DNA of 64,000 nt from Caprella mutica (GCA_947561585.1 CANNZV010000123.1:558001-622000), one strand, 5' to 3'. Counted from the stretch's first letter, positions 23,169 to 35,921 are shown. Notes: generated by a model from the sequence alone, not told the origin. Made by a program: numbers and translations.

Positions 23169-26100
23169 CATGCAAAGGTACAGTTAAATAACTCATTAAT
23201 TCTATTCCATTTGGTCAGGAAATCAGGAAGCTTATATATTATAAATGCATATTATCTGTTTCCCGATGCATTAGTTTGCAGTTAGAAAGTAATGGATATA
23301 ACGTGGTATGATTAACTACCATTATTTTCCATTTGTTTTAATCATAATATCTCTTAAGAAATTCAAACACTCTTTAATAAATACTGTTATAATTAATCTA
23401 CAGATTAGGTAAAATATACGTACAATATATACTGTAATATATGAAATTTATGAAATACCTATTATAAATATCATTATCAGTTGAGTAATGTAATGTGCAT
23501 TTTATAATTATACTAAATTTATAATATGATTATATATAATATGTGTTAAATAGTGATTAATGGTTTATTCAAATACCGTAATTAGTTTTTAATGTGAAAA
23601 TCATTTCTTGCTATTAACAAATTCTTTCAAAATTGAATACATATGCTATATCCGAGCAATGTAAGTTGTATTTAAAAACATCTGATATTGAATTAAACAC
23701 TAAACATTTGATGACAAAGACGCAACCAAAGGAATTATGAACATGGCTATAACGGTAAGAAAATGTCACGTATTTAGTATGATGGATATTCATTTAGGGA
23801 CTTTCAAGGGCAAACTACCTGTCCTTGAACAAAGATGCATATCAATGTTAATATATCAATGAATCAATCATAACAGTTTCATGGGAGAACTATCATTTAT
23901 GGTTCAACTACAAGTTTACGGTTCAATAAAAATTGAAAAAAATGATTCAAAAACATTAAGAACAGCACAGGTCCTACACTACTTCCCTGAGTCACAGCGG
24001 CTGTAATTGTCTTGAATATAAATTGTGTGATCTACTATTTATGAGTTAGTGGTCTAACTGTAAATATATCTTCAACCCACTTGGAATTGTAGCTTGTTGC
24101 AAGTGGTTAATAAATTCCCGATATTCCCAATATATCTGAGGATAGAATTCTCAAATTTTTAAAAAGTTCTTTTCACCTTTAAGTCCTACAATTTTTTGCT
24201 ATTTATTACTATTGAAATATTTCTGAATCTTTGAATAGGTTTCATTCAAAGGGTAGAACATGAAAAAACTGTTCCATTTCGTACATAAATTAATATGCGA
24301 GTCTTCTCAGGGAACAATCAATAAATATTGAAATCACCGAAGCAGTTCATCAGCTGAAGTGCACTAACTCTTATCAGTGAATGGTCTGCAGTACGTTATG
24401 AGTACCAAAGAGAAGATAAGTAAATAAATGCGAGCTTAAATAGTCTGTTTAATAGAATAGTGTATTTTGAAGAAACTAAGTCAGAAGTTTCACTAGTCAC
24501 TGATTAATATTTTATAGACTATTATGATAGTATCGCAAAAGGATCAAGTTCCTCAGTTCATTCGATCTCATCAAAATGTGTTAGGTTCATATAAACTCAA
24601 GTGACAATTCTGTTAACTATAATGTTTTCTATTAATTATTTACAGCTAATATAGGGATGTAAATTTTTATTGTATGAAAAAATGTAGGTGATTTTTCTAC
24701 TCTACACCTTACCACCTTGAAATCACGCGTGTTTTTCTTTTCAACGTATACAGTATACAGATCAAATACGCATGCCATAGGCTTGGTGCGCACACTTCAC
24801 AGTGTTTTATCATGTTTATATCAACTGCTGATACTATGCATTGCGATAACGGTGATTATTGAGGATAAGTTATCGTAAACAGCCTATAGATATATGTTGT
24901 AAATATGATAATTGAAGTAGTAATTAATAGTATGTTTAGTGTTTACCCATATGTAAATTCCTTAGTCACTTTCAATCGTATCTCTTGTTTATACGAGGCA
25001 CACTTGTCAAACTTTCAAAAATTGAATCGTTATATAAAGAAAGAAAAATATTAATTATTATCCAATTATGAATGCAGAAGTTGATATATAAATATATAGA
25101 TTAAAAACTAGCCATTATGTGATAAATGGTACTTCTATCGTATCATCACAATTATTAATTTAAAAAAAATAGTTGGTAAAGTATTATTTTTCATTGCCAT
25201 ATTTGCCATATCATACATATCATGTATAACTTCTAATTCTACAATAATCTGATATATGAATAAATGACTTTCAATAGGGAATTTATTCTTAATTTCATAT
25301 AATAGTGAAATCTGATGACTTTGATCATATAATGATATATTAAACTTTCTTCATTTCTTATTATCGAGATTATATACATACGCTATTGATAATTAATGAC
25401 TTGATTACCCTGCATGACGACATAAAGAGGATAGTGCAGCAATTAGTAATTAGTTCTATACGCAATACAATATTGATAGCGACAGAAATAACGTTCAAAG
25501 AGCAGTTTATCGGCAGTGTTTAGGTGCTGTGCTCTCTTCAGGGGCTGAAATCACTGCTGACTTATAATGTTAGAGTGCCAAGAACGTTCACAAAGACTAC
25601 TGTTTGTTCTTTGTCTCGTCACGAATGTGATATCAGGTGTAGGTACTCTTCAGGAGGTACAACTTCACTCACTTTATAATGCACCAGATGATATCTAATG
25701 CAGAACTTAGTGATAAAGCAGCTAACGTTATTTCACTTGCTACTGCAATAAATTAAGTAAATTTCGTAAATTTGGAGACCAGGTTCATCCATAGTGGGAA
25801 AAATGACTGATTTCTATTTTAATATTTATGCAATATCCCAATCAATTTCTTTAGATAGTGTTCAAGTTTAAAATGCTATAAAATACCTAGTATAATGTAT
25901 ATGCGTGTTATATATATATATATATATATATATTGTGCTACGAAAAAATACTTACCTACGTTCATTGGTAACAATCGGATTTTGGATGAATCTAAAATTC
26001 ATTATGAGTAAAAGTTTTCAACAAATTGATAGAGAATTTACGGTATAAAGCCATACTTTGCACCCTGGATAGCAGTGCTGCAATTGTAAAACAATGAGTT

Positions 26101-28382
26101 TACATGCATTATACAGCCATAGGGAAAGACGTATGGTATGCCACAGTAGAATGAGAAAAGGCACTACTTAATCTTCTATGTATTCTATAACTTTCTTACA
26201 AGCTGTAGCTACTCATATTTAAATATTTCGAAAAGTATAGTGGATGGAATAGCATTTTGAATACATAATCAGTTAACGGAATATTTTAATGAATATGCAA
26301 TTTTGTTGTAACCCATTATCGTTCTGTATAACCGTTCTTCATATTCAGATAAAATCACTAAATTGATCACCATACTGATATATAAATAGTTATAGAACTC
26401 AACGTTCTATTTCAACTTTTACCAAAAGTGTTCAATCACATGTCCCTTACTTCTTAACCTCAGAGTTCGTAGCTTCCAGTCATTGAAAAGTTACATCAAT
26501 CACAGGGTGACAAGATGACTTCATTTCCATATGCACCGACTCTATTAATGGCATATAAATACATACACTCTAAGTTATTTGCTTTGTCCTTTTGATGTGG
26601 TACCAAAGAGTGATGAGGAGGCGTGGCTAATGTGTGTACACAAACAAATACCTTTTGTCCAATGAAAAGAAGTAACCATAACATGGGTCGTAATAGTGGA
26701 GTTTTTGCTTCAAAATATCTATGTTTGACATGTGTTCTGCACACAATGCACATTACAACATGCTTGCTTTAGATGTTCTATTTGATTTAATCCCCTAGCG
26801 GTTGGTTGCAGTTACACCCCGCGGTGTTTTCGCCCCAAACTCTCCTGCTCGCATTGATAGCGTAAATAGGAAAATGTGATGAAAGAACTAAAGCAAATAA
26901 GAAGGCACGCATTTCAATGTGCGGGGCATCACTGGAATCTCTACTACTCTTATATCCTATGGATTCTACCTAAGGAAATATCCTTTACGAATGTCAAAAT
27001 AGAAAATTAGATAACTTTTTGCATCCATTAGAAAGGTGATAAACTTTCAATGGAGCACAATAATCATGAATATTTTAGCATATTTTCACCTGCTCATTTG
27101 AATACGTTCATGATTAATATGTCAAAGTGAGACTCAATAGAAGGACTCCCTCTCCAAATTATTTGAACGGATACTGTATAAATAAATACCGTCATTATTT
27201 TAATGGCCTATATAGGATCAGACTCTAAATCACTGCATCGCCTTACTAAACCACTGACACTGAGCCCTAGGAATCTATGAGTGACTTTATTAACTTGTCT
27301 ATTGGTATAATGTCCTCTTTGTGGAATATGGAAAAAAGAATACGCATAGAGTGTTCCTATACTAAATTCAACAATAAATATAAAATATAAAATGTGAATG
27401 CTATAATACACAAAATCGGATGAAATACAATACATATTAAACTGTTGATTTTATTGTAAATAGAAAAAATATATACAATATTTTAAATAGAAACTGGAGA
27501 CTCTTTTTATTTAATAATAGTGCAAATTATAACTCGGTTCATTGAATTAGTCAATTGAATTAGTCAATTGTAAACAGCATTTTAGTGACGGTAGAGATTA
27601 CCAGAGGCAAATCCTAGCTTTGCACTAGCAAGCTGTCAGTCAGTGTGCCCATACGCTCTCGAGTCCACTTTGCAGAATGTGTCAAATTAACTCGCGATTA
27701 TGTTTAGGGTGCAGCTCAGCCAGCTTGCTGTTACAACTGTGATGTCCTACCAATTACGGACATTATTATTTCAAAGTCTCTGTATAAAATAAGATTGCAC
27801 ATTATTACATGTACACGAGTCTACATAATATAACCATTTTTTATCAGGAATTAAACTAGCGTATTTGAATAAATGGATTATATCTAAAATAAAAAAACTT
27901 TAACTAGAACATTTATAAGCTTGATAAATTAAATAAATGGTAAATGAATCAGAGTATATAATATTAACAATGCACCTATCTTATATAACAAACAAAACAA
28001 TTAATGGGGAAAATACTGATAAAGTATTATCAATTAATATAATGCGTTTCTTTTACGTAGAAAAACGTCATTGTGTTACGTCGTAGAAATGATTGAATCA
28101 ATGCAGTTATTATTGACTGCAATAATTGAAAACAATTAGGTAAATAGCATATTATTTTCATTTCATTTCCATAGCAAAATTGACTAATTTCCTACAGATT
28201 TAAATTAGTTACCTGAATATCATTAGATTATTGTGTAGTATTTCTATCGGAACAATAATATTTTCTAAAGAAATGTTTTTTTTTTGTTTGTTACTGAAAT
28301 AGGAATCTTAATTATACTCTAATGAGGTTATATAAATATATTAGTAACCAGTTATAATTATTATAGGTATAATGATGACAGA
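23169..28382. other. Long gene-free AT-rich stretch
   Basis: No gene is recognised over 5.2 kb. A (TA)n run lies at about 25908-25933. A GC-richer patch at 26790-26860 (CCCCTAGCGG, CCCCGCGG) has no coding pattern. A potential ATG followed by a donor-like GTAAGA at 23743-23760 is noted but is too weak to call. Minus-strand open frames at 26496-26753 (85 codons) and 27208-27435 (75 codons) show no domain. Confidence 0.4.
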
Positions 28383-28886
28383 CGTACAATCAGAAAAAGA
28401 GTCACTGTGATGATGTACTATCAGAGAAAAGAGTCACTGTGATGATGTACTATCAGAGAAAAGAATCACTGTGATGATGGAATATCAGAGAAAAGAGTCA
28501 CTGTGATGATGTACTATCAGAGAAAAGATTCACTGTGATGATATACTATCAGAGAAAAGAGTCACTGTGATGATGTACTATCAGAGAAAAGAGTCACTGT
28601 GATGATGTACTATCAGAGAAAAGAGTCACTGTGATGATGTACTATCAGAGAAAAGAGTTACTGTGATGATGTATTATCAGAGAAAAGAGTCACTGTGATG
28701 ATGTACTATCAGAGAAAAGAGTCACTGTGATGATGTACTATCAGAGAAAAGAGTCACTGTGATGATGTACTATCAGAGAAAAGAGTCACTGTGATGATGT
28801 ACTATCAGAGAAAAGAGTCACTGTGATGATGTACTATCAGAGAAAAGAGTCACAGTGATGATGTACTATCAGAGAAAAGAGCCGCT
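28383..28886 (+). repeat. 32-bp minisatellite, array 3, about 15 copies
   Basis: Same unit and orientation as the array at 13968-15062 (TGATGATGTACTATCAGAG then AAAAGAGTCACTG). Variation is light (GAATATC, GATTCAC, GTTACTG, GTATTATC). Some of these variants, such as GTTACTG with GTATTATC, also occur in array 2, so the two arrays share ancestry beyond the basic unit. Confidence 0.96.
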
Positions 28887-29512
28887 GCTTAATGTAGAGT
28901 TTTCTAATTTTTCTATTATTTTCAAATCTTACAAATTTGTCATCATGTACTCAGACCTATTATAAAATATCCACAGGCATTAAAATTAGTAAAGTCTCTC
29001 ATTTAGAAATATGAAACAATTAACTTCTTTAAATTCATTGCAGCTTCACATTTTTATGAATATTCATACTATAAGCATTATTGTTATTTACCTTTTCATT
29101 GTTTTCTACCTGTACAGGTGTGACGAGTGACCTTCACTCTCTTGTTAGTAACAACACTGATAGCAATTGTGACGTGTGTGGTGCGATGCGTAATAGATTA
29201 AAGGTGTCACTAAGAAATTATTCCTAACATTAAATTTTTCTTCTAATTAGCTCGCAATATGACAAGAGAATATTAATATATTTTATATACAACGAACCTT
29301 TTACTAATTGAATATTTATGTATTTTTTCTTGAATGTTAATTAATGTTTCATTTTCAATTTCAATTAAATAATTATTATTTTCGATTTTTTTTCGAATTA
29401 AAATTCATTTCAGGTAAATCAAGCATTGACAAAATTTCAACTGTAACGAGTAAGAATAACTTTTCCATTAAGACATCTAACTGATGTTCAAATCATCTAT
29501 ATTAATATTCAT
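28887..29512. other. Gene-free stretch
   Basis: AT-rich DNA with no recognisable gene or repeat. Confidence 0.35.
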
Positions 29513-29543
29513 CAGTCACGTGACTGTTGATGTAGTGACGTCA
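29513..29543. promoter_or_regulatory. E-box palindrome plus perfect CRE
   Basis: CAGTCACGTGACTG at 29513-29526 is a perfect 14-bp palindrome containing GTCACGTGAC, the consensus bound by bHLH-leucine-zipper factors of the USF and TFE/MITF type. A perfect CRE, TGACGTCA, follows at 29536-29543. Such sites are improbable side by side in AT-rich DNA and suggest a promoter or enhancer, but no gene is recognised next to them. Confidence 0.4.
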
Positions 29544-30736
29544 CACCCATATCAGAGTGCGCCAAGCTGTCTCGCAATAACACTTTTATCTTTTTTTTCT
29601 CCATCAGACAGTGTATTTTGTTTACAAACATTAATTACCAGTTCTCTGCTTTAAGAAGCTTCATTTGTTATATCATTTTGTATTGCAACCACTAGTTTGT
29701 TTAGAAAAGTCAATGATGTTTTCGAGTCTCATTTCAAACAACTTTGACTGTAAATAATGCTCTAATTTGCTACTTAATTATAATCAAACTCGCCAAGTCA
29801 GCAGTTTATACCACAAGCAGTTTATTCTGCTCTGAACACAACAGGATACTAGTGAGTCAATTCATGTTATACTATCAATCCACCCGTAATTATTGTCAAT
29901 ATAGCAATATGCATAACAAATTATTTGTTTCCGACAACAAATATAAATATCTAATTGAGAAACTACATGAATTACAGATAAAGTTATTTCAAAATATCTA
30001 ATCATTTGACAAATCATTATTAGATAATTTGTCTAGTGATTTATATCACAATATTCTATTTATATGAAAATGGAAATATCAATTATTCAAAAATATCTGA
30101 TAAAAGATGTCCTGAAATCCTTTAAATTTTACAATAAAAATAATTACTTTTCTATCGATAATTTCGTTTTTTCTATCAGACACTTTCATCAATATATAAT
30201 TATATATGGCTATATACGTACTAACTATATCAAATCATTTCATCACAAACGTAAGTTGTCATGAACAAAGAGGACATAGTACAACCAAACGAAGTTTAAA
30301 GTTGGTAATTAAAATCGATTTTTGGAAATTTATAGAAATAACTAAATGATTTTCTGTCAAAGCACATAAGCCTGGCACATATTAAATTGTTTTTCTAGGT
30401 TATAGAAATATAATGTTTACTTTTTAAATATATTAATTCAATTACTCTATATATAGATATATTAATGATGTTAGACAATTAGTTTTTCATTGTCAAATTT
30501 ACGTATATAATTTGCGTATATAACATAAATAGTTAAATACATCAAAACACCTCATATCAACATATAAAGCTTTTATATTTAGTGAGTAAAGATTGTTATA
30601 TAAAATGCTTAAGTTTAAGCTAAATTAAGTCAAAGGCTTAATATATAATTGAAATAATTTTGATTCGAAAACATATTGATTGTAGATAATAGAGGAGTCA
30701 TTTGTTGTAGCATTATATACAAGGAGACATAACTTT
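29544..30736. other. Gene-free AT-rich stretch
   Basis: Open frames at 29744-30001 (85 codons) and 30064-30264 (66 codons) have AT-driven composition (Ile, Asn, Lys, Tyr) and no domain. If the E-box and CRE sites drive a transcript, its exons are not recognisable here. Confidence 0.35.
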
Positions 30737-30837
30737 ACAAGTAGTTCATGATTTCCCAAGACTTCAGAAGCTTTGATGGTTCAATAAATGAAGGCAAAGG
30801 CTTCTGAAAGACTCCGAAATCATAAACTACCTCTTGT
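30737..30837. repeat. Long imperfect hairpin, about 100 bp
   Basis: The arms from 30737 (ACAAGTAGTTCATGATTTC) and up to 30837 are imperfect reverse complements: ATGATTTC pairs with GAAATCAT and CTTCAGAAGC with GCTTCTGAAAG. The loop is about 20 bases. This could be a degraded MITE or a precursor-like RNA hairpin. It lies about 110 bp from the tRNA gene's terminator. Confidence 0.6.
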
Positions 30838-30947
30838 ATAGAGATATTTCACGTAACACATTATCAAAAATATCTCTTTACGCAATCAGCATCGAATCAA
30901 TATCACCTATATGATATTCAAATAACTACACCTTGTAAAAAGAGATT

Positions 30948-30957
30948 TAAAAAAAAA
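30948..30957 (-). terminator. RNA polymerase III terminator of tRNA-Arg
   Basis: A run of ten A on the plus strand (T on the transcribed minus-strand product) begins about 12 bases past the tRNA 3' end. T runs of four or more terminate polymerase III. Confidence 0.85.
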
Positions 30958-30969
30958 AGAATGGTCTTC

Positions 30970-31042
30970 AACCTCCGGCGGGACTCGAACCCGCAATCCC
31001 TGGCTTAGGAGGCCAATGCCTTATCCATTAGGCCACGGAGGC
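30970..31042 (-). tRNA. tRNA-Arg (anticodon CCT)
   Basis: The minus strand folds as a complete 73-base tRNA without an intron. The acceptor stem GCCTCCG pairs with CGGAGGT (G-T wobble at the first pair). The anticodon stem TTGGC pairs with GCCAG around loop CTCCTAA, giving anticodon CCT, which reads AGG as arginine. The T-loop region GGGTTCGAGTCCC holds a perfect B box, and GTGGCCTAATGG matches the A box. The sequence closely follows the conserved animal Arg-CCT gene. CCA is not encoded, as usual in eukaryotes. The T-run downstream supports an active gene. It stands alone, with no other tRNA seen in the window. Confidence 0.97.
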
Positions 31043-33620
31043 GATGAACACTATCCGAAACGGAAGATACTAAATCTGCAAACATATTCATAGTTCAAAC
31101 AAATTATTAAATATAACTAAGATTGGATAACCTTCTGATGTAATATTATCACCAATTTGAGGTATAATTCAAGCCATGATATTCAAACACTGACACTAGG
31201 TATACGAACACACCTACCCTAACAAACACACGCACACACAGAGACTGCGAGTATCGATTGAATCTCAGGACAATGAGCGCTACATTCCAATGTCTGTTTA
31301 AGTATTTTCCCATAGGAGTTTCACGTTACATTTTTAGTCTACGGACACCTGTGACATTGTTTATTCAATTTATTCATGGCTATATTAGTCTGCACTATCG
31401 ACTCATACTTTGCTAATTACGGTGTAAATAGGGAGACAGCAGTAAATGTACCCGTACACTTGTGAAATAAACTTGTTTGGAAGTTATTTAAATGGAATGA
31501 AATAGTTTTAAAATCAATAGATAGTTTAAATATGAATAGTGAATATAATGCAGTATTTAACAGTTAAATACTTCCATTGATATGAAATGTGAACAACAGA
31601 ATTGATCTTAATTTGATTGTTTGTTTATTTAAATTCATTAACTATGACGAATGATTTGTAAATTTTGTTTTTTGTTTGAATTCAAAGTATATATACAATT
31701 TTCCTCTTCATTTGTAAATAATTTTTAACACTATGAAAATTATAATCAACTTATAATATTAATTATAATATATCATTAAATACACGCTTTAAGTACGCGT
31801 TTTAATTTATTTTCTTAGTAACTCACTAAAGTCAACACAGAAAAGTGTTGAAAAGAGGGGGAAGTTTCCCCTACTCGACAGACACTCTTAGTACTCGGAC
31901 AGTGGACGTTAACCCACGTCATGATAGGTCAATCAAAATTTTCTAAAGGTTAGATTGGTTCATTTACTATACCAGCGTCAATTTCCGAATACTGTGGATG
32001 TCTGACATTCCCCAATTTGATATTTAAAAAATGCCCTGAGTTAAGTAGGTAACGGATACATTTTAACTACAAGCATGGGAGTTACTCTATGTTAAATATC
32101 ATTGTCTAACCTACGCTTTCAGTGCTCTATTTCCTGTCTCTTCAAGTGATCTTTGAAAACAACAAAGATAGTCAGTGTGAAGATCAACTTTCCTAAAATA
32201 GCTCTGCTTGCGTTTGCATATCTTTCCTTTTATATATAGGTATATAAGTATGTATATTATAATTTGTCCATGACCACTAATTTTATTTCCAATATACATT
32301 TGTACTCAAATTAATCTACTTCATAGAAAAATAGATCATTATTTGGATGGCTTCAGCATTTTAATTTCACAAGCCTCAATAATTACAAATTAAATATCAT
32401 TCATTTATTTCTTCAAACCGTACTCATAATTTCTTTTTTCTAGTATCAGTAAACTCTACGGTGATGTCTCATAATGTTTGGTGTGCATTAATTTGTTCAC
32501 AGCATTGTTAGCAGCATGGAGTACAAGGTATGACAATAGAGTGCTATATTGATTAGCATCATTAAAAACAAATGCCAGTTCGATAGCAGTAACACTTGTT
32601 ATGAAGAGGGGAAATATTTCGAATATTTTAATCGGAAGTGATTTTTTTAACATTCCTTTATTTTTGTTAGCAAAATAAGATTATATTATAAAAAAAATTT
32701 TTAATAGGTATTTCATAGGTTTGGTGGAAATTTTATTATTATATTATATTATAAGATATTACATAAATATTCATATAATTATACACAGTTTAAATTGATA
32801 TTGTGAATGTAGTTGTGGAAAAAATCATGAATATAAATCAATATATACGATAAATACCTATATAAGTAGGATGCTATCTAAGATCTAACTAGTTAAAAAA
32901 GGCATTGATTTTTCCCTCATTTTCATGAGTTATCTATTGTTTGGTTATTTTCTTTTGAGGGTATAGAAAACTACGACAGAGTGGCTCAGGGTATGCTATT
33001 ATAAACACTATTTTATACTCCAACTAACATTTACATATTATTGTAAGAAGATAGGAAAAATTAAAAAAATGCCATGGTATTAATCAATAACTTTTAAATA
33101 ATAAATAATAATAAATGATAAATTTAGGTACTAAATCGGAATTCAGAGTAAAGTCATATTTCAATATTTTTTCTATTTTCAAAATAGAATAAAACTTTGG
33201 AAATATTTATATTGTCTTTCTATAATAAGTAGGTATGGATTTAATTGGAACAATGAAGATATTAATTCTGATGTAATACTAGCTCACCTTTTTAGCAGTA
33301 AAAGAAGATATCATTTTGTGCACATTATCTTTTTATTGAAAAACCACCTTTTCCAAGACATAATTCATATTTACTTAAAATAATTCAGTTGATCAAACAA
33401 ATGACACCACTTCTCTTCCATTATATGTTTATAGCACGTGCTTGCTATTAATTAAGTACATTAGCTGCTGTCTCAGTTATTTCAGCTAACATTTAACTGT
33501 AAAAATGACTTAGAATCAATCAGAGAAAATAGCAAATCTGCTCATCTGTCATGCATACCTAGCGACATGAAAACCAATCATTTATTCATCATTACTCCTG
33601 TTACGGATATGAAGTTACAG
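31043..33620. other. Gene-free AT-rich stretch with a family C repeat fragment
   Basis: Positions 31882-32000 resemble 19638-19722 (AGTACTCGGA, AGTGGAC, TAAC, TCATGA). Short minus-strand open frames at 32111-32299 and 32456-32653 have no recognised domain. Confidence 0.4.
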
Positions 33621-33625
33621 GGAGT

Positions 33626-33693
33626 CACGTGTAACGTCACGACTTTTGTTACCGTCACATCGTAACGCATTAGCGCCAACACGTGGGTGACGT
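33626..33693. promoter_or_regulatory. CpG-rich cluster with two E-boxes and CRE-like sites
   Basis: CACGTG occurs at 33626-33631 and 33680-33685. ACGTCAC lies just after the first and TGACGT (33688-33693) just after the second, and GCGCCAACACG is also present. The roughly 70-bp patch has an unusual density of CG dinucleotides for this window. It resembles the E-box plus CRE pair at 29513-29543. No adjacent gene is recognised. Confidence 0.35.
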
Positions 33694-33963
33694 ACCGTTC
33701 GGAAGACATTTGATAGTTACGCTAATACATACATCTTCTATTTGTTCAGTGGAAACTGGGAATTAGCTGAGGGATTATTTTATATTGAGTCAGAAAAAAA
33801 CATCTGATTATATGCCCCAGTGTTTCTCCATGGCGTTCATTATAAAAAAATTGACATAAATACGGTACACTGAAATGCATAACCTATAACTTGTGTACTT
33901 ATTTGAGCCAAAAGATTGAAAATGTGTCAGCATGATGTGATGCACTTTGGAATATTATCAGAA

Positions 33964-34074
33964 GTTATTTAAACTCAATGTTGATGATTTTTTCAGGTTA
34001 CAAGCTTTTGAATTGTAATTTCGAAAGCTTGAGCTTGAAACCTGAAAATACTTTCAACATTGAGTTTAAATAAC
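33964..34074. repeat. Long hairpin with perfect 21-bp outer arms
   Basis: Positions 33964-33984 are the exact reverse complement of 34054-34074. Pairing continues imperfectly inward (TTTTTTCAGGTTACAAGCTT against AGCTTGAAACCTGAAAATA) and outward for another about 10 bp. The total foldback is about 110 to 130 bp. It may be a MITE, or a transcript from it could form a precursor-like RNA hairpin. Confidence 0.75.
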
Positions 34075-34085
34075 CTCTAGATAAT

Positions 34086-35396
34086 TTGTTTTTCCCGTTG
34101 AGTTTGAAACTTTTCAATCACTTTAAAATAAATCTACGGAGATTACCCCCACCAATACAATGATAGGAAGACACTGAAGTGCATCGAACTGAAGCACTTC
34201 AAACTCTTGAAACACATGAGTAAATCAAAATAAAACGTTAAGTGCATCGTTTTGGGACAATGATTATTGGGTGATCTTGAAACAAATGGAGTCCTACATC
34301 AGTGATTTTTTCCTGAGGGTAATAATTTAATGCTAAGAAGAATAAGGATAATTGGATATGTAATTAGAATTAGTTTAAAAATATTATATGCGTAATAATT
34401 TCATCCTAATGTAACTTCATTTTGAATATTTTACAATTGGTCCGATGATAAAAAACGAAACATTGAAGAAGAATAAAAACATTAAAAGAGGACTAAAGGT
34501 ATATAATTAATATTTAAAGGATAAAATCAACTTTACATAATTTCATCAAATATGGTATATATTTCTTTTTATTACTGATACGTTAGATTGCCTTAAAAAT
34601 GGAAATCAGTGAATTTCCTGCCTCAAATTCCACCATATTTCCCCCCATTCCCACCCAATACACCGGAATAATTAAGCCTCTTGCCACCGAGTAACAAATA
34701 TAGAAATCGCCATCGCTAGTTTAACGGTCTGGAATAAGCTACAAAGAATGGAATTAAGGCATAAAACAATTAATATTATATACATTATTTGCAGAATTGT
34801 GGTAAAATATGTGGTATTGGTTTGGGTGACTGACGTCAGATTGGGATAAGTAGCCATTCTCTGACACTAATTCTGCCTAATATATCCTATTGGTGAGTGG
34901 CATATATTGATAATGTAGGAAAATCTGACCCTAACAAGAAGATGTTTAAGATATTCTAGCGTCATCATTCATCAACATTCTACTGCGAAAAAACAAAAAA
35001 AAAGAAGATTTATTTGTCTTTACTTTTGCTATTTAAATGAAGTTAGGGAATTCAAAATTGATGTGTTAATTTTCTTGACATATGTATGTATTTTATAAAA
35101 TAAATATGTACGATAAATATTTATGATATTTAAAAAGAACCTTTTAGCTATCATTTGCAGGTTTAGAATTCCTTATTTAACCGTTCATTTATTATATAAT
35201 TATTCATATATAGATTTATTACCGCACTATACATATATGTATCATCACATAGATCATCTTCGTTGACTCTTTCACAGTTGTCTAATTTCCAAATGTTTCT
35301 ATTAGTATATTGCCTGCATTGATATTTGTTGGATAGTTGGGTATTGTAAAGTATATTTAAAAGATTTGATATAATGGCAAATTAGACATCGTTTAA
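34086..35396. other. Gene-free AT-rich stretch
   Basis: No gene is recognised. A 61-codon minus-strand open frame at 34672-34857 is short and has no domain. Confidence 0.35.
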
Positions 35397-35420
35397 GTGA
35401 CTCTTTTCTCCGACAGTACA
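35397..35420 (-). repeat. Orphan 32-bp satellite unit (partial)
   Basis: GTGACTCTTTTCTC followed by CGACAGTACA differs from the array 1 strand by only two bases (TGATAG to CGACAG) over 24 bases. It stands alone, 5 bp before a TTAA-flanked element. Confidence 0.6.
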
Positions 35421-35429
35421 ATATGTTAA

Positions 35430-35917
35430 CCCTAATGAGTTTGATGTTTTGAAAATAAACCATATGTCTTATTTATAACCTGCGGTACTGTACTCTTTAC
35501 AAGCTGTTTGTATATATATATACTAAACTAATGTGTACCAAATTTCAAGTAAAAAATATATTACATAGGTATATAAGACATAGGCAACTGTTAGAGCAGA
35601 GCTGTGTTTCTCGCGCGTGTTTGTGTTCTCCATGAAAACGTATGTACTGATGTGTGTTTAACGGTTATCAAGCTGTATTTCTTTCAATACCTACGTTGCC
35701 ACACGTCACCACCTTATAATTAATTCCCTAACTTGCGTGATTTACGGTGATTACGCCGAAATTAATTTTTTCATAACTTTTAGAAACAAAATTTGGTATT
35801 TATGTAGGGACAAGGTCAAGAAAGGCTTCAATGAAAGAAATTCAATGAAAAGCCATAAATGATATAAAGCAATTTAAGAAGGATGTGCTTAGAAAATACA
35901 CATCAAGCTCATTAGGG
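35430..35917. mobile_element. TTAA-flanked inverted-repeat element (piggyBac-like MITE), copy 1
   Basis: The element is bounded by TTAA on both sides (35426-35429 and 35918-35921). Its ends are inverted: left CCCTAATGAGTTTGATG against right CATCAAGCTCATTAGGG, with one mismatch. A TTAA target duplication with ends beginning CCC is the hallmark of piggyBac-superfamily transposons. At 488 bp with no coding potential it is a non-autonomous copy. Internal sequence recurs, diverged and inverted, at 45311-45835. Confidence 0.7.
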
Positions 35918-35921
35918 TTAA

